NCBI RefSeq assembly: GCF_900299535.1
Contig: NZ_OMKE01000007.1
Coordinates: 69,501-133,500 of the forward strand
Origin: Aquimarina aquimarini
GTDB taxonomy: Bacteria > Bacteroidota > Bacteroidia > Flavobacteriales > Flavobacteriaceae
Direction: 5' to 3'
DNA: 64,000 bases
The notes under the pieces were generated by a model that was given only the letters and a program-made list of their open reading frames with translations, was not told where the DNA came from and ran no database searches. This document shows positions 28,961 through 38,874 of the stretch, piece after piece (the first letter of the stretch is position 1; every line of letters begins with the position of its first letter). The position numbers and the translations under genes are program-made.

Positions 28961-29785
28961 ATGTCAGTAAGAAAATTAAAGCCAATTACCCCAGGTCAGC
29001 GTTTTAGAGTAGTGAATGGATTTGACGCCATAACTGCTGATAAGCCGGAAAAAAGCCTATTGGCTCCGAAAAAAAGATCTGGAGGTAGAAACAGTCAAGG
29101 TAAAATGACTATACGCTACAAAGGTGGTGGTCATAAAAGAAGGTATCGTATCATTGATTTCAAACGTGATAAGCAGGGGATTCCTGCTACCGTTGCTACA
29201 ATAGAGTATGATCCAAACAGAACTGCGTTTATAGCGCTTTTGAACTACCAAGATGGAGAAAAGCGTTATGTTATTGCCCAAAATGGTTTGCAAGTAGGTC
29301 AGAATATCGTTTCTGGTAGTAATGTAGCTCCAGAGATAGGTAATGCAATGCCGCTTAGCGATATCCCATTGGGAACAATCATTTCTTGTATAGAATTACA
29401 CCCTGGACAAGGAGCTGTTATGGCTCGTAGTGCAGGATCATTTGCTCAGCTTATGGCTAGAGATGGTAAGTTTGCTACGGTAAAGTTACCTTCTGGTGAA
29501 GTTAGGCTTGTGTTGGCTAATTGTGTAGCTACTATCGGAGCAGTATCTAATAGTGATCATCAATTGATCGTTGGAGGTAAGGCAGGTAGAACTAGATGGT
29601 TAGGTCGTCGTCCACGTACGAGACCAGTAGCAATGAACCCTGTCGATCACCCAATGGGTGGTGGTGAAGGACGTTCTTCTGGAGGTCACCCTCGTTCTAG
29701 AAAAGGTCTTCCTGCAAAAGGATTTAGAACCCGTTCTAAAACGAAAGCGAGTAATAAGTATATTGTAGAACGTAGAAAGAAATAA
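28961..29785 (+). CDS. rplB: 50S ribosomal protein L2
   Basis: 274 residues. [26 protein letters not shown] and the active-centre segment [19 protein letters not shown], with the conserved His in the GGHP loop, are present. L2 is essential for subunit association and peptidyl-transferase assembly. rpsS follows after 6 nt. Confidence 0.98.
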   Translation: MSVRKLKPITPGQRFRVVNGFDAITADKPEKSLLAPKKRSGGRNSQGKMTIRYKGGGHKRRYRIIDFKRDKQGIPATVATIEYDPNRTAFIALLNYQDGEKRYVIAQNGLQVGQNIVSGSNVAPEIGNAMPLSDIPLGTIISCIELHPGQGAVMARSAGSFAQLMARDGKFATVKLPSGEVRLVLANCVATIGAVSNSDHQLIVGGKAGRTRWLGRRPRTRPVAMNPVDHPMGGGEGRSSGGHPRSRKGLPAKGFRTRSKTKASNKYIVERRKK

Positions 29786-29791
29786 TAAGAT

Positions 29792-30070
29792 ATGGCACGT
29801 TCATTAAAAAAAGGACCTTACGTTCACTATAAGTTAGAGAAAAAAGTAGCTGCAAATGTAGAAGCTAATAAGAAGTCTGTTATCAAGACTTGGTCTAGAG
29901 CATCTATGATTACTCCTGACTTTGTAGGGCAAACAATTGCAGTTCATAATGGTCGCCAGTTTGTACCGGTATATGTTACCGAGAACATGGTAGGTCATAA
30001 ATTAGGAGAATTTTCGCCAACACGTTCTTTTAGAGGACATGCAGGTGCTAAAAATAAAGGTAAAAAATAA
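29792..30070 (+). CDS. rpsS: 30S ribosomal protein S19
   Basis: 92 residues. [15 protein letters not shown] start, [30 protein letters not shown] and [16 protein letters not shown] are diagnostic. It forms a head complex with S13. rplV starts 8 nt later. Confidence 0.98.
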   Translation: MARSLKKGPYVHYKLEKKVAANVEANKKSVIKTWSRASMITPDFVGQTIAVHNGRQFVPVYVTENMVGHKLGEFSPTRSFRGHAGAKNKGKK

Positions 30071-30078
30071 TTTAAGTC

Positions 30079-30486
30079 ATGGGAGTTCGTAAAAGAGAAA
30101 TGGCAGATAGAATTAAGGAGGAGAAAAAGCAGATCGCTTTTGCTAAACTTAATAACTGCCCTACGTCACCTCGAAAAATGCGTTTAGTTGCGGATTTAGT
30201 ACGTGGTGAAAAAGTTGAAAAAGCGCTTCAGATTCTTAGATTTAGCCCTAAAGAAGCATCTCGTCGTTTAGAAAAACTATTGCTTTCTGCAATAGCTAAC
30301 TGGCAGGCGAAAAATGAAGACGCTAGCATCGAAGATGCTGATCTTTTTGTAAAAGAGATCCGTGTTGATGGAGGAAGTATGTTAAAAAGACTTCGTCCAG
30401 CTCCACAAGGTCGCGCACACAGAATAAGAAAACGCTCTAACCACGTTACAATAGTGGTTGCAGCAAACAATAATACACAAAGCTAA
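30079..30486 (+). CDS. rplV: 50S ribosomal protein L22
   Basis: 135 residues, longer than the 110 of E. coli because of a charged N-terminal extension (about 20 residues, [18 protein letters not shown]). The core has [17 protein letters not shown] and the tunnel hairpin [29 protein letters not shown] downstream ATG (MADRI) is possible as start. Confidence 0.96.
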   Translation: MGVRKREMADRIKEEKKQIAFAKLNNCPTSPRKMRLVADLVRGEKVEKALQILRFSPKEASRRLEKLLLSAIANWQAKNEDASIEDADLFVKEIRVDGGSMLKRLRPAPQGRAHRIRKRSNHVTIVVAANNNTQS

Positions 30487-30494
30487 TATAAACT

Positions 30495-31223
30495 ATGGGA
30501 CAGAAGACAAATCCAATCGGAAATCGCCTTGGTATCATCAGAGGTTGGGAATCCAACTGGTATGGAGGTAATGACTACGGTGATAAACTTGCCGAAGACG
30601 ATAAGATTAGAAAGTATGTACACGCACGTTTATCAAAAGCTAGTGTATCAAGAGTGATTATTGAGCGTACGCTTAAACTTGTAACCGTTACTATCACTAC
30701 TGCTAGACCTGGTATCATTATCGGAAAAGGCGGTCAAGAGGTAGACAAGTTGAAAGAAGAGCTTAAGAAGATTACTGAAAAAGAAGTACAGATCAATATT
30801 TTTGAAATCAAGAGACCTGAATTAGATGCATTTTTGGTTGGTTCTAGTGTAGCTAGACAGATCGAAAGTCGTATTTCATATCGTCGTGCTATCAAAATGG
30901 CTATTGCAGCAGCGATTAGAATGAATGCAGAAGGAATCAAGATTCAAATTTCAGGACGTTTGAACGGGGCAGAAATGGCACGTACAGAGTCTTACAAAGA
31001 AGGTCGTATTCCTTTATCAACATTTAGAGCTGACATAGATTATGCTTTGGTAGAAGCACACACTACTTATGGTAGATTGGGTGTGAAAGTATGGATCATG
31101 AAAGGCGAAGTATATGGTAAAAGAGAACTTTCTCCTTTAGTTGGTTTATCCAAAAAACAAGGAAAAGGTGACAGAGGTGGACGTGGTGGTTCAGGAAACA
31201 ATAAATCACGTCGTAGAAAGTAA
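30495..31223 (+). CDS. rpsC: 30S ribosomal protein S3
   Basis: 242 residues. [22 protein letters not shown] start, type II KH motif [14 protein letters not shown], and the C-terminal domain with [12 protein letters not shown] and [24 protein letters not shown]. The tail ([23 protein letters not shown]) is a basic Gly-rich extension. It sits at the mRNA entry channel. Confidence 0.98.
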   Translation: MGQKTNPIGNRLGIIRGWESNWYGGNDYGDKLAEDDKIRKYVHARLSKASVSRVIIERTLKLVTVTITTARPGIIIGKGGQEVDKLKEELKKITEKEVQINIFEIKRPELDAFLVGSSVARQIESRISYRRAIKMAIAAAIRMNAEGIKIQISGRLNGAEMARTESYKEGRIPLSTFRADIDYALVEAHTTYGRLGVKVWIMKGEVYGKRELSPLVGLSKKQGKGDRGGRGGSGNNKSRRRK

Positions 31224-31243
31224 TTTTTTAAAGTAAATTAACA

Positions 31244-31663
31244 ATGTTACAGCCTAAAAGAACAAAATTCCGTAAACAACAAAAAGGACGTATGAAAGGT
31301 CTTTCTCAAAGAGGACATACACTTTCTAACGGTACTTTCGGAATCAAATCATTAGATTCAAGTTTTATTACAGCTAGACAAATAGAAGCAGCTCGTATTT
31401 CAGCTACTCGTTATATGAAGAGAGAAGGATCTCTGTGGATTAAAATATTCCCAGATAAGCCTATTACAAAAAAGCCTCTCGAAGTACGTATGGGTAAAGG
31501 AAAAGGTGCTGTTGAGTATTGGGCAGCAGTAGTAAAACCAGGAAGAATATTATTCGAAATAAGTGGAGTGCCTTATGATGTTGCTAAAGAAGCATTACGT
31601 CTGGCAGCTCAAAAACTTCCTGTAAAAACTAAGTTTATCGTAGCTAGAGATTATCAAGCTTAA
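31244..31663 (+). CDS. rplP: 50S ribosomal protein L16
   Basis: 139 residues. [19 protein letters not shown] start, [19 protein letters not shown] and [20 protein letters not shown] are diagnostic. It contacts the A-site tRNA. It starts 20 nt after rpsC. Confidence 0.98.
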   Translation: MLQPKRTKFRKQQKGRMKGLSQRGHTLSNGTFGIKSLDSSFITARQIEAARISATRYMKREGSLWIKIFPDKPITKKPLEVRMGKGKGAVEYWAAVVKPGRILFEISGVPYDVAKEALRLAAQKLPVKTKFIVARDYQA

Positions 31664-31676
31664 TATTTGAGAGATT

Positions 31677-31871
31677 ATGAAACAATCAGAAGTAAAAGAA
31701 TTATCTACAGCTGAATTACAAGAGGAACTTGGTAAATCTCAAAAAGAGTATTCAGATTTAAGAATGGCTCACGCTATGTCTCCATTAGAGAATCCTTTAC
31801 AATTGCGTAAAGTAAGAAGATCTATAGCGAGAATGGCTACAGAGCTAACAAAAAGAGAATTAAACGGTTAA
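31677..31871 (+). CDS. rpmC: 50S ribosomal protein L29
   Basis: 64 residues, two predicted helices. MKQSEVKELSTAELQEEL and NPLQLRKVRRSIARMATELTKREL match L29. Located at the tunnel exit next to L23; placed between rplP and rpsQ as expected. Confidence 0.96.
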   Translation: MKQSEVKELSTAELQEELGKSQKEYSDLRMAHAMSPLENPLQLRKVRRSIARMATELTKRELNG

Positions 31872-31883
31872 TTCTGCTGAAAG

Positions 31884-32141
31884 ATGGAAAAAAGAAATTT
31901 AAGAAAAGAACGTATAGGAGTTGTTACTAGTAACAAAATGCAGAAATCAATTGTGGTTTCTGAAGTTAAAAAAGTAAAACACCCGATGTACGGAAAGTTC
32001 GTGTTAAAAACGAAAAAATACGTTGCACACGACGAGAAAAACGATTGCAATATTGGTGATACTGTAAAGATCATGGAAACAAGACCTATGAGTAAAACCA
32101 AATGCTGGAGATTAGTAGAAGTAATTGAAAGAGCTAAGTAA
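31884..32141 (+). CDS. rpsQ: 30S ribosomal protein S17
   Basis: 85 residues with an OB fold. [39 protein letters not shown] and [23 protein letters not shown] are typical. It starts 12 nt after rpmC; rplN follows 2 nt after its stop. Confidence 0.97.
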   Translation: MEKRNLRKERIGVVTSNKMQKSIVVSEVKKVKHPMYGKFVLKTKKYVAHDEKNDCNIGDTVKIMETRPMSKTKCWRLVEVIERAK

Positions 32142-32143
32142 TT

Positions 32144-32512
32144 ATGGTACAACAAGAGTCTAGATTAAAAGTAGCCGATAACACAGGTGGAAAAGAAGTT
32201 TTAGTCATTCGTGTTTTAGGCGGTACAAAAAGAAGATACGCCTCTGTAGGAGACAAAATAGTTGTCAGTGTAAAAGAAGCAACTCCAAATGGAAACATTA
32301 AAAAAGGAGCCGTTTCTACTGCAGTTGTAGTTCGTACCAAAAAAGAAGTGCGTAGACCTGACGGTTCTTACATTCGTTTCGATGACAATGCATGTGTTCT
32401 TTTGAACCCTACAGGAGAAATGAGAGGAACCCGTGTTTTTGGTCCAGTTGCAAGAGAACTTCGTGATAAGCAATTCATGAAGATTGTTTCACTAGCGCCA
32501 GAAGTGCTTTAA
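32144..32512 (+). CDS. rplN: 50S ribosomal protein L14
   Basis: 122 residues. [27 protein letters not shown] start, [10 protein letters not shown] and [28 protein letters not shown] are diagnostic. L14 lies at the intersubunit interface. Confidence 0.98.
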   Translation: MVQQESRLKVADNTGGKEVLVIRVLGGTKRRYASVGDKIVVSVKEATPNGNIKKGAVSTAVVVRTKKEVRRPDGSYIRFDDNACVLLNPTGEMRGTRVFGPVARELRDKQFMKIVSLAPEVL

Positions 32513-32526
32513 TAATAGTTGTGAAA

Positions 32527-32838
32527 ATGACAAAGCTAAAAATAAAATCAGGAGATACAGTAAGAGTTATCGCTGGAGACAATAAAGGTCAAGAAGGGGT
32601 AGTTCAAAAAGTATTGAAAGATAAAAATAAGGCGATTGTAGAAGGTATCAATTTAGTATCTAAACACAAAAAGCCTAGTGCAGCAAACCCACAAGGAGGT
32701 ATTGTAAAGCAAGAAGCTCCTATTCATATTTCTAACCTATCGTTGTTAACTTCAAAAGGAGAAACTACTAGAGTTGGATATAGAGTAGAAGGAGATAAGA
32801 AAGTAAGATTTTCTAAAAAATCTAATGAAGTAATATAG
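32527..32838 (+). CDS. rplX: 50S ribosomal protein L24
   Basis: 103 residues from the ATG of [14 protein letters not shown] two codons earlier (32521) is open in frame but the ATG form matches relatives better. The KOW motif is [21 protein letters not shown]. Assembly initiator of the 50S subunit. Confidence 0.96.
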   Translation: MTKLKIKSGDTVRVIAGDNKGQEGVVQKVLKDKNKAIVEGINLVSKHKKPSAANPQGGIVKQEAPIHISNLSLLTSKGETTRVGYRVEGDKKVRFSKKSNEVI

Positions 32839-32840
32839 TT

Positions 32841-33392
32841 ATGGCTTATATCCCAAGATTAAAACAAGAGTATAAAGACAAAGTAGTGTCAACTCTTACA
32901 GAAGAATTCAGCTATGATAATGTAATGCAAGTGCCTAAACTTAAGAAAATAGTTTTAAGTAGAGGTGTAGGAGCAGCAGTAGCTGATAAAAAGTTAATTG
33001 ACTACGCGGTAGATGAATTGACAACAATCACTGGTCAGAAAGCTATAGCTACGATTTCTAAAAAAGACGTTGCAACTTTTAAATTACGTAAAGGAATGCC
33101 AATAGGTGCAAAAGTTACGTTAAGAGGAGAAAGAATGTATGAATTTTTAGATCGTTTAATTACTTCTGCATTACCACGTGTTAGAGATTTTAGTGGAATT
33201 AAAGCTACAGGATTTGATGGTAGAGGTAATTACTCTTTAGGAATTACTGAACAAATAATTTTTCCAGAAATTGATATTGATAAAGTAAATAAAATTTCAG
33301 GAATGAATATTACATTTGAAACTTCAGCTAAGACTGATAAAGAAGCAAAATCATTGTTAACCGAACTAGGATTACCTTTTAAAAAGAATTAA
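32841..33392 (+). CDS. rplE: 50S ribosomal protein L5
   Basis: 183 residues. [47 protein letters not shown] and [21 protein letters not shown] match L5, which binds 5S rRNA and contacts P-site tRNA. 2 nt after rplX and 2 nt before rpsN. Confidence 0.98.
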   Translation: MAYIPRLKQEYKDKVVSTLTEEFSYDNVMQVPKLKKIVLSRGVGAAVADKKLIDYAVDELTTITGQKAIATISKKDVATFKLRKGMPIGAKVTLRGERMYEFLDRLITSALPRVRDFSGIKATGFDGRGNYSLGITEQIIFPEIDIDKVNKISGMNITFETSAKTDKEAKSLLTELGLPFKKN

Positions 33393-33394
33393 TT

Positions 33395-33664
33395 ATGGCT
33401 AAAGAATCAATGAAAGCCCGTGAGGTGAAAAGAGCTAAAACTGTAGAAAAATATGCTGAAAAACGAAAAGCTTTAAAAGAAGCTGGAGATTATGAAGCTT
33501 TACAGAAATTGCCAAAAAACGCATCACCAGTTCGTAAGCATAATAGATGTAAGTTAACAGGGAGACCAAAAGGATATATGCGTCAGTTTGGAATTTCTCG
33601 TGTTACATTTAGAGAAATGGCTAATAAAGGGCTAATACCTGGAGTAACAAAAGCTAGTTGGTAA
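33395..33664 (+). CDS. rpsN: 30S ribosomal protein S14, zinc-free form
   Basis: 89 residues. [47 protein letters not shown] is the S14 core. Only one Cys is present, so the CxxC zinc ribbon of the short form is missing; the 89-residue length fits the longer zinc-independent type. It is followed by a structured 68-nt spacer. Confidence 0.97.
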   Translation: MAKESMKAREVKRAKTVEKYAEKRKALKEAGDYEALQKLPKNASPVRKHNRCKLTGRPKGYMRQFGISRVTFREMANKGLIPGVTKASW

Positions 33665-33681
33665 TAATAAAGTAAATTAAT

Positions 33682-33719
33682 TGATATAAGGTTCGGACTA
33701 TTTTCGAAAACCAATATCA
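33682..33719 (+). promoter_or_regulatory. Nested hairpin before rpsH
   Basis: TGATAT (33682-33687) pairs with ATATCA (33714-33719); GGTT (33690-33693) pairs with AACC (33709-33712); a CG/CG pair lies further in. The internal loops are asymmetric, as in r-protein binding sites. It ends 13 nt before the rpsH start, so S8 or 30S binding could be affected. Confidence 0.5.
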
Positions 33720-33732
33720 TAAATTATAGATA

Positions 33733-34131
33733 ATGAATACAGATCCTATAGCAGATTATTTAACCAGAATACGTAATGCAAATAGTGCTCAACACAGAGT
33801 TGTTGAGATACCAGCATCAAAGGTTAAAAAAGAGATCACTAAAATATTATTCGATCAAGGATATATTTTAAGTTATAAATTTGAAGATAATACAACACAA
33901 GGTAGTATCAAAATAGCACTTAAATACGATAAGATAACCAAAGAACCGGTTATTAAAGAATTGCAGAGAATCAGTAAGCCAGGTTTACGTAAGTATGCTG
34001 GATCTTCTGAAATTCCTAGAATTCTTAACGGATTAGGAATTGCAATAGTATCTACTTCTCATGGAGTAATGACTGGTAAAAAAGCTAGGCAAGAGAATGT
34101 AGGTGGTGAAGTACTTTGTTACGTATATTAA
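33733..34131 (+). CDS. rpsH: 30S ribosomal protein S8
   Basis: 132 residues. [24 protein letters not shown] start, [14 protein letters not shown] and the C-terminal [30 protein letters not shown] are diagnostic. S8 binds 16S helix 21 and, in E. coli, represses the spc operon through an mRNA mimic. The hairpin directly upstream is a candidate for such a mimic. Confidence 0.98.
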   Translation: MNTDPIADYLTRIRNANSAQHRVVEIPASKVKKEITKILFDQGYILSYKFEDNTTQGSIKIALKYDKITKEPVIKELQRISKPGLRKYAGSSEIPRILNGLGIAIVSTSHGVMTGKKARQENVGGEVLCYVY

Positions 34132-34151
34132 CAGTATAAAAGACAAAAGAA

Positions 34152-34694
34152 ATGTCAAGAATAGGAAAAAATCCAGTAACTATTCCGTCTGGTGTCACTG
34201 TAGAAGTGAAAGGTAATGTTGTTACTGTTAAAGGAAAATTAGGAGAACTTTCTCAAGAGATCGATAGTATCGAAGTGAAAGTAGAAGAAAGCCAAGTAGT
34301 TTTAGAAAGGCCTAGTGAAGTTAAAGATCATAAAGCGAAGCACGGATTGTATAGAGCTTTGATCAATAATATGATTATAGGTGTTTCTGAAGGTTTTACC
34401 AAAGAATTAGAATTGGTAGGAGTAGGTTATAGAGCTTCTAATCAAGGTCAAAAACTAGATTTGGCCTTAGGATTCTCTCATAACATAGTATTAGACTTAG
34501 CTCCAGAAGTGAAAGTTGAAACTATTTCAGAAAAAGGTAAAAACCCTATCGTAAAATTAAGTTCTCATGATAAGCAATTGGTTGGTCAGATAGCTGCTAA
34601 AATTAGAAGCTTCCGTAAGCCAGAGCCTTATAAAGGGAAAGGAATCAAATTCGTAGGAGAACAATTAAGAAGAAAAGCAGGTAAATCTGCATAA
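34152..34694 (+). CDS. rplF: 50S ribosomal protein L6
   Basis: 180 residues, two similar alpha/beta domains. [19 protein letters not shown] start, [24 protein letters not shown] and the signature [25 protein letters not shown]. Located near the factor-binding site. Confidence 0.98.
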   Translation: MSRIGKNPVTIPSGVTVEVKGNVVTVKGKLGELSQEIDSIEVKVEESQVVLERPSEVKDHKAKHGLYRALINNMIIGVSEGFTKELELVGVGYRASNQGQKLDLALGFSHNIVLDLAPEVKVETISEKGKNPIVKLSSHDKQLVGQIAAKIRSFRKPEPYKGKGIKFVGEQLRRKAGKSA

Positions 34695-34704
34695 TACGTA
34701 CGTT

Positions 34705-35061
34705 ATGGCATTCTCAAAAGATTTAAGAAGATTAAAGATAAGAAAGCGTATCCGTGGTAGTGTAAACGGAACAGAACAACGTCCTAGATTATCTGTTTTT
34801 AGAAGTAACAAAGAAATCTATGCGCAAATCATAGATGATGTATCTGGTAAAACTATCGGTGCAGCTTCTTCAAGAGATAAAGACATTGCTTCAGCAGCAG
34901 GAAATAAAATAGAAAAAGCAAACTTGGTTGGAAAAGCGCTTGCAGAAAAAGCTAAGAAAGCTGGTGTAGAAACGGTATCCTTTGATAGAGGAGGATATTT
35001 GTATCACGGTAGAATAAAATCATTAGCAGACGGTGCTAGAGAAGCAGGACTTAAATTCTAA
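34705..35061 (+). CDS. rplR: 50S ribosomal protein L18
   Basis: 118 residues. [38 protein letters not shown] and [27 protein letters not shown] are typical. Binds 5S rRNA with L5. 6 nt to rpsE. Confidence 0.98.
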   Translation: MAFSKDLRRLKIRKRIRGSVNGTEQRPRLSVFRSNKEIYAQIIDDVSGKTIGAASSRDKDIASAAGNKIEKANLVGKALAEKAKKAGVETVSFDRGGYLYHGRIKSLADGAREAGLKF

Positions 35062-35067
35062 GAAATT

Positions 35068-35592
35068 ATGTATCAAAAATATAAAAACGCAGAATTAGTA
35101 AAACCAAGCGGGCTTGAACTTAAAGATCGTTTAGTAGGAGTACAACGTGTAACTAAAGTAACTAAAGGTGGTAGAGCCTTTGGATTTTCTGCGATAGTTG
35201 TTGTAGGTGACGAAAACGGAGTAGTAGGTCACGGTTTAGGTAAGTCTAAAGAAGTAGCAGAAGCTATTGCAAAAGCAGTAGAAGATGCAAAAAAGAATTT
35301 GGTTCGTATACCATTGCATAAAGGGACATTACCACATGAGCAAAAAGGTAAATATGGAGGAGCACGTGTATTGTTAATGCCCGCTGCTACTGGTACAGGA
35401 GTGATTGCAGGTGGTGCAATACGTGCGGTACTAGAAGCGGTAGGAGTACATGACGTACTTTCTAAAAACCAAGGATCGTCTAACCCTCACAATGTAGTAA
35501 AAGCAACATTTGATGCATTGTTACAATTGCGTAGTGCGCAACAAGTAGCAGTTCAACGTGGTGTTTCATTGGAGAAAGTGTTTAAAGGATAA
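35068..35592 (+). CDS. rpsE: 30S ribosomal protein S5
   Basis: 174 residues. [34 protein letters not shown] is the double-stranded RNA-binding part and [37 protein letters not shown] the C-terminal half. It affects decoding accuracy near S4. Confidence 0.98.
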   Translation: MYQKYKNAELVKPSGLELKDRLVGVQRVTKVTKGGRAFGFSAIVVVGDENGVVGHGLGKSKEVAEAIAKAVEDAKKNLVRIPLHKGTLPHEQKGKYGGARVLLMPAATGTGVIAGGAIRAVLEAVGVHDVLSKNQGSSNPHNVVKATFDALLQLRSAQQVAVQRGVSLEKVFKG

Positions 35593-35603
35593 ATTCAGGA
35601 ACG

Positions 35604-35783
35604 ATGGCAAAGATTAAAATTACAAAAGTAAAAAGTGCGATTAACCGTACTCAAAGACAAAAGAGAACCTTAGAGGCTCTTGGTCTTAAGAAGATCGGCC
35701 AGGTTGTGGAGCATGATGATACTCCTAATATCCTTGGGATGGTAAATAAAGTTAAACATTTAGTTTCGATAGAAACAAAATAA
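35604..35783 (+). CDS. rpmD: 50S ribosomal protein L30
   Basis: 59 residues, found by reading the gap between rpsE and rplO: MAKIKITKVKSAINRTQRQK at the start, EALGLKKIGQVVEHDDTPN in the middle and a final VKHLVSIETK. This is the full L30 pattern, and the position between S5 and L15 is the conserved one. The start lies 11 nt after rpsE and the stop 9 nt before rplO. Confidence 0.97.
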   Translation: MAKIKITKVKSAINRTQRQKRTLEALGLKKIGQVVEHDDTPNILGMVNKVKHLVSIETK

Positions 35784-35792
35784 TATAAGCAC

Positions 35793-36245
35793 ATGGATTT
35801 AAGTAACTTAAAACCTGCTGCAGGTTCAGTAAAAAACAATACTAAGCGAGTAGGTCGTGGACAAGGTTCTGGAAAAGGAGGAACTGCCACTCGTGGTCAC
35901 AAAGGAGCAAAGTCACGTTCTGGATATTCTAAAAAGATTGGTTTTGAAGGTGGGCAAATGCCACTTCAGAGACGTGTGCCAAAATTTGGTTTTAAGAACA
36001 TTAACAGGAAAGAGTATCAGGGGATTAATTTAGACACACTACAAAAATTAGTAGATGATGGAAAAATTACTGATACTGTTGACTTAGATGTGATTTTAGC
36101 TACACGTCTTGCGGGGAAAAATGATTTGGTTAAAATATTGGGAAGAGGTGAACTGAAGGCAAAATTAAAAGTCTCAGCTCATAAATTTACATCCACTGCA
36201 AAAGCTGCTATAGAAGCAGCAGGTGGTGAAGCAGTAACCTTATAA
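35793..36245 (+). CDS. rplO: 50S ribosomal protein L15
   Basis: 150 residues. LKPAAGSVKNNTKRVGRGQGSGKGGTATRGHKGAKSRSGYSKKIGFEGGQMPLQRRVPKFGF is the Gly/Arg-rich N-terminal half; in the C-terminal half KLKVSAHKFTSTAKAAIEAAGG is typical. Late 50S assembly protein. secY follows 10 nt later. Confidence 0.97.
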   Translation: MDLSNLKPAAGSVKNNTKRVGRGQGSGKGGTATRGHKGAKSRSGYSKKIGFEGGQMPLQRRVPKFGFKNINRKEYQGINLDTLQKLVDDGKITDTVDLDVILATRLAGKNDLVKILGRGELKAKLKVSAHKFTSTAKAAIEAAGGEAVTL

Positions 36246-36255
36246 TTGACGATTC

Positions 36256-37596
36256 ATGAAATTTATTGATACAATAAAAAACATTTGGAAAATCGAAGAA
36301 CTAAAAAATAGAATCTTAGTAACACTTGGATTGCTATTGGTATATCGATTAGGAGCACAAGTTGTACTTCCAGGAATAGATGCTTCGAAGTTAGCAAGTT
36401 TAGGATCTCAAACCCAAGATGGTTTGTTGGGATTACTTAATGCATTTACAGGAGGAGCGTTTGCTAATGCTTCTGTGTTTGCACTAGGTATTATGCCGTA
36501 TATATCTGCATCCATTGTGGTGCAGTTGATGGGTATCGCAATTCCTTATTTGCAAAAACTACAAAAAGAAGGAGAAAGTGGTAGAAAAAAGATCAACCAA
36601 ATTACGCGTTGGTTAACTATTGCTATTACCTTGATTCAAGGTCCTGGATATATCTATAATTTGTTTGCAACACTTCCTGCATCGGCATTTAGTACTGAGA
36701 TAAGTCAAACTGTTTTTGTTGTATCTTCTGTAATCATTATATCTACAGGTTGTATTTTTGCAATGTGGTTAGGTGAAAAAATTACGGATAAAGGTATTGG
36801 TAACGGTATATCTCTATTAATTATGGTAGGTATTATAGCAACGTTGCCACAATCATTCGTACAAAACTTTTCTTCTAGAGTATCAGGAGAAGGGGGAGAT
36901 ATGATTATGGTATTGATAGAATTAGTAATATGGTTTGTTATAATATTAGCATCGGTATTATTAGTTATGGCAGTGCGCCAAATACCAGTACAATATGCTA
37001 GACGAACTGCAGGTGGAGGATACGAAAAAAATGTTTTCGGTTCTCGCCAGTATATTCCATTAAAACTAAATGCTTCAGGTGTTATGCCAATTATTTTTGC
37101 GCAAGCAATAATGTTTGTACCAGTAGCAGTTGCAGGTCTTTCAGATTCTGAAACTTCTCAAGGAGTAGTGGCAGCATTTAGTGATATTTTTGGATTTTGG
37201 TATAATTTGGTATTTGCTTTGTTGATTATCATATTTACTTATTTCTATACTGCAATTACGGTGCCTACAAATAAAATGGCAGACGATTTAAAACGTAGTG
37301 GAGGTTTTATTCCAGGAATTCGTCCAGGAAGTGAAACATCTGAATATTTGGATAAAATAATGTCTCAGATTACATTGCCAGGATCTATTTTCTTGGCCTT
37401 AATAGCTATATTTCCTGCAATTGCAGTAAAGCTATTAAATGTTCAGCAAGGTTGGGCATTGTTCTTTGGTGGAACTTCTCTGCTAATTATGGTAGGAGTT
37501 GCTATCGATACAATGCAGCAAGTTAATTCTTACCTTCTAAACAGACATTACGACGGATTAATGAAAACGGGTAAAAACCGAAAAGCAGTAGCATAA
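36256..37596 (+). CDS. secY: Preprotein translocase subunit SecY
   Basis: 446 residues with about ten transmembrane segments. [19 protein letters not shown] is TM1 and start of the plug region, [17 protein letters not shown] is TM2, [13 protein letters not shown] is in a cytoplasmic loop, [15 protein letters not shown] is TM7, and [10 protein letters not shown] is the loop before TM9. Forms the membrane channel with SecE and SecG. Its stop overlaps the infA start by one base. No adk or map gene follows it. Confidence 0.98.
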   Translation: MKFIDTIKNIWKIEELKNRILVTLGLLLVYRLGAQVVLPGIDASKLASLGSQTQDGLLGLLNAFTGGAFANASVFALGIMPYISASIVVQLMGIAIPYLQKLQKEGESGRKKINQITRWLTIAITLIQGPGYIYNLFATLPASAFSTEISQTVFVVSSVIIISTGCIFAMWLGEKITDKGIGNGISLLIMVGIIATLPQSFVQNFSSRVSGEGGDMIMVLIELVIWFVIILASVLLVMAVRQIPVQYARRTAGGGYEKNVFGSRQYIPLKLNASGVMPIIFAQAIMFVPVAVAGLSDSETSQGVVAAFSDIFGFWYNLVFALLIIIFTYFYTAITVPTNKMADDLKRSGGFIPGIRPGSETSEYLDKIMSQITLPGSIFLALIAIFPAIAVKLLNVQQGWALFFGGTSLLIMVGVAIDTMQQVNSYLLNRHYDGLMKTGKNRKAVA

Positions 37597-37811
37597 TGGC
37601 AAAACAACCAGCAATAGAACAAGACGGAAGTATAATTGAAGCATTATCAAATGCAATGTTCCGTGTAGAACTAGAAAATGGTCACGTAGTGACAGCACAT
37701 ATATCTGGTAAAATGCGTATGCATTACATCAAATTATTGCCAGGAGATAAGGTGAAGTTAGAAATGAGTCCTTATGATTTGACCAAGGCTCGTATAACAT
37801 ATAGATACTAA
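37596..37811 (+). CDS. infA: Translation initiation factor IF-1
   Basis: 71 residues, single OB fold. [41 protein letters not shown] and [24 protein letters not shown] are diagnostic. Coupled to secY by a one-base overlap. The 119-nt spacer after it contains a second promoter. Confidence 0.98.
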   Translation: MAKQPAIEQDGSIIEALSNAMFRVELENGHVVTAHISGKMRMHYIKLLPGDKVKLEMSPYDLTKARITYRY

Positions 37812-37825
37812 ATAAATTAAGAATA

Positions 37826-37855
37826 TTGTATTTTAAGATTTTTTGTGTACTTTTG
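37826..37855 (+). promoter_or_regulatory. Internal promoter before rpmJ
   Basis: TTG at 37826-37828, a 19-bp spacer and TACTTTTG at 37848-37855 give the same spacing as the rpsL promoter. It would drive rpmJ-rpsM-rpsK-rpsD-rpoA-rplQ separately from the upstream genes. A 9-bp inverted repeat AAGATTTTT (37835-37843) / AAAAATCTT (37863-37871) brackets the -7 box and could be an operator. Confidence 0.7.
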
Positions 37856-37886
37856 CAGGCCGAAAAATCTTGTTACTGATTTCGTT

Positions 37887-37912
37887 CATAAAGCACAAAA
37901 ATGTGTTTTATG
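37887..37912 (+). promoter_or_regulatory. 11-bp hairpin in the rpmJ leader
   Basis: CATAAAGCACA (37887-37897) pairs with TGTGTTTTATG (37902-37912) around an AAAA tetraloop, with one G-U pair. It would lie about 25 nt into a transcript from the internal promoter and ends 18 nt before the rpmJ start codon. Confidence 0.55.
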
Positions 37913-37930
37913 GATATAAAAAACAAAAAG

Positions 37931-38047
37931 ATGAAAGTTAGAGCATCAATAAAAAAGAGAAGTGCCGAGTGCAAGATTGTGCGTAGAAAAGGCCGTCTTT
38001 ACGTAATTAATAAAAAGAATCCTAGATTTAAACAAAGACAAGGGTAA
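37931..38047 (+). CDS. rpmJ: 50S ribosomal protein L36, zinc-free form
   Basis: 38 residues, read directly from the spacer: [20 protein letters not shown] followed by [18 protein letters not shown]. Zinc-binding L36 has three Cys and a His; here only one Cys remains, so this is the zinc-independent type. The stop is 2 nt before rpsM, and the order infA-rpmJ-rpsM is conserved in bacteria. Confidence 0.97.
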   Translation: MKVRASIKKRSAECKIVRRKGRLYVINKKNPRFKQRQG

Positions 38048-38049
38048 TT

Positions 38050-38424
38050 ATGGCAAGAATTGCAGGGGTAGATATACCTAAACAAAAGCGAGGAGTTATA
38101 GCGTTAACCTATATCTTCGGAATTGGTAGAAGTAGAGCTAAAGAAATTTTAGAAACTGCCAAAGTAGATGATAGTATAAAAGTTTCTGATTGGGATGATG
38201 ACCAAATTGGTCGCATTCGTGAAGCCGTTGGAGCCTATACCATTGAAGGAGAATTACGTTCTGAAGTACAGTTAAATATTAAGCGTCTTATGGATATAGG
38301 ATGCTATAGAGGTATACGTCACAGAGCTGGTTTACCGCTAAGAGGACAACGTACTAAGAATAACTCTAGAACACGTAAAGGAAGAAGAAAAACAGTTGCT
38401 AACAAGAAAAAAGCGACTAAATAA
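38050..38424 (+). CDS. rpsM: 30S ribosomal protein S13
   Basis: 124 residues. [26 protein letters not shown] with the helix-two-turn-helix, [28 protein letters not shown] and a Lys-rich tail. It contacts the P-site tRNA and the 50S subunit. Confidence 0.98.
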   Translation: MARIAGVDIPKQKRGVIALTYIFGIGRSRAKEILETAKVDDSIKVSDWDDDQIGRIREAVGAYTIEGELRSEVQLNIKRLMDIGCYRGIRHRAGLPLRGQRTKNNSRTRKGRRKTVANKKKATK

Positions 38425-38432
38425 TAAGTAGT

Positions 38433-38816
38433 ATGGCAAAGTCAACTTCAAAAAAACGTAAAGTAATTGTTGAATCTGTAGGAGAAGCGCATGTAACTGC
38501 TTCTTTTAACAACATTATTGTGTCGTTAACAAACAAAAAAGGAGACGTTATTTCTTGGTCTTCTGCTGGTAAAATGGGATTTAGAGGTTCTAAAAAGAAC
38601 ACTCCTTATGCTGCCCAATTAGCTGCAGAAGATGCTGCTAAGGTTGCAATCGAAGCAGGTCTTAAGAAAGTAAAAGTATACGTTAAAGGTCCTGGTAACG
38701 GTAGAGAATCAGCGATACGTTCTATTCACAATTCTGGAATAGAAGTTTCTGAAATCATCGATGTTACGCCAATGCCGCATAATGGATGTCGTCCTCCAAA
38801 AAGACGTAGAGTTTAA
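38433..38816 (+). CDS. rpsK: 30S ribosomal protein S11
   Basis: 127 residues. ATFNNTIVSLTN-type segment ([40 protein letters not shown]) and [42 protein letters not shown] are diagnostic. Platform protein near the mRNA exit. A hairpin with a T5 tract follows 5 nt after the stop. Confidence 0.98.
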   Translation: MAKSTSKKRKVIVESVGEAHVTASFNNIIVSLTNKKGDVISWSSAGKMGFRGSKKNTPYAAQLAAEDAAKVAIEAGLKKVKVYVKGPGNGRESAIRSIHNSGIEVSEIIDVTPMPHNGCRPPKRRRV

Positions 38817-38821
38817 TTCTA

Positions 38822-38848
38822 ATCCTGAACTTGTTTCAGGATCTTTTT
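38822..38848 (+). terminator. Terminator-like hairpin between rpsK and rpsD
   Basis: ATCCTGAA (38822-38829) pairs perfectly with TTCAGGAT (38835-38842) over a 5-base loop, followed by CTTTTT. It could partially stop transcription or mark a processed 3' end before rpsD. Confidence 0.55.
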
Positions 38849-38874
38849 ACATATAATAAGTAAATCTAATTGAT

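Noticed and set aside
38822-38848. Treating this hairpin as the end of the ribosomal operon
   Set aside because: rpsD, rpoA and rplQ follow in conserved order without an obvious promoter, so it is more likely a partial terminator or processing site.
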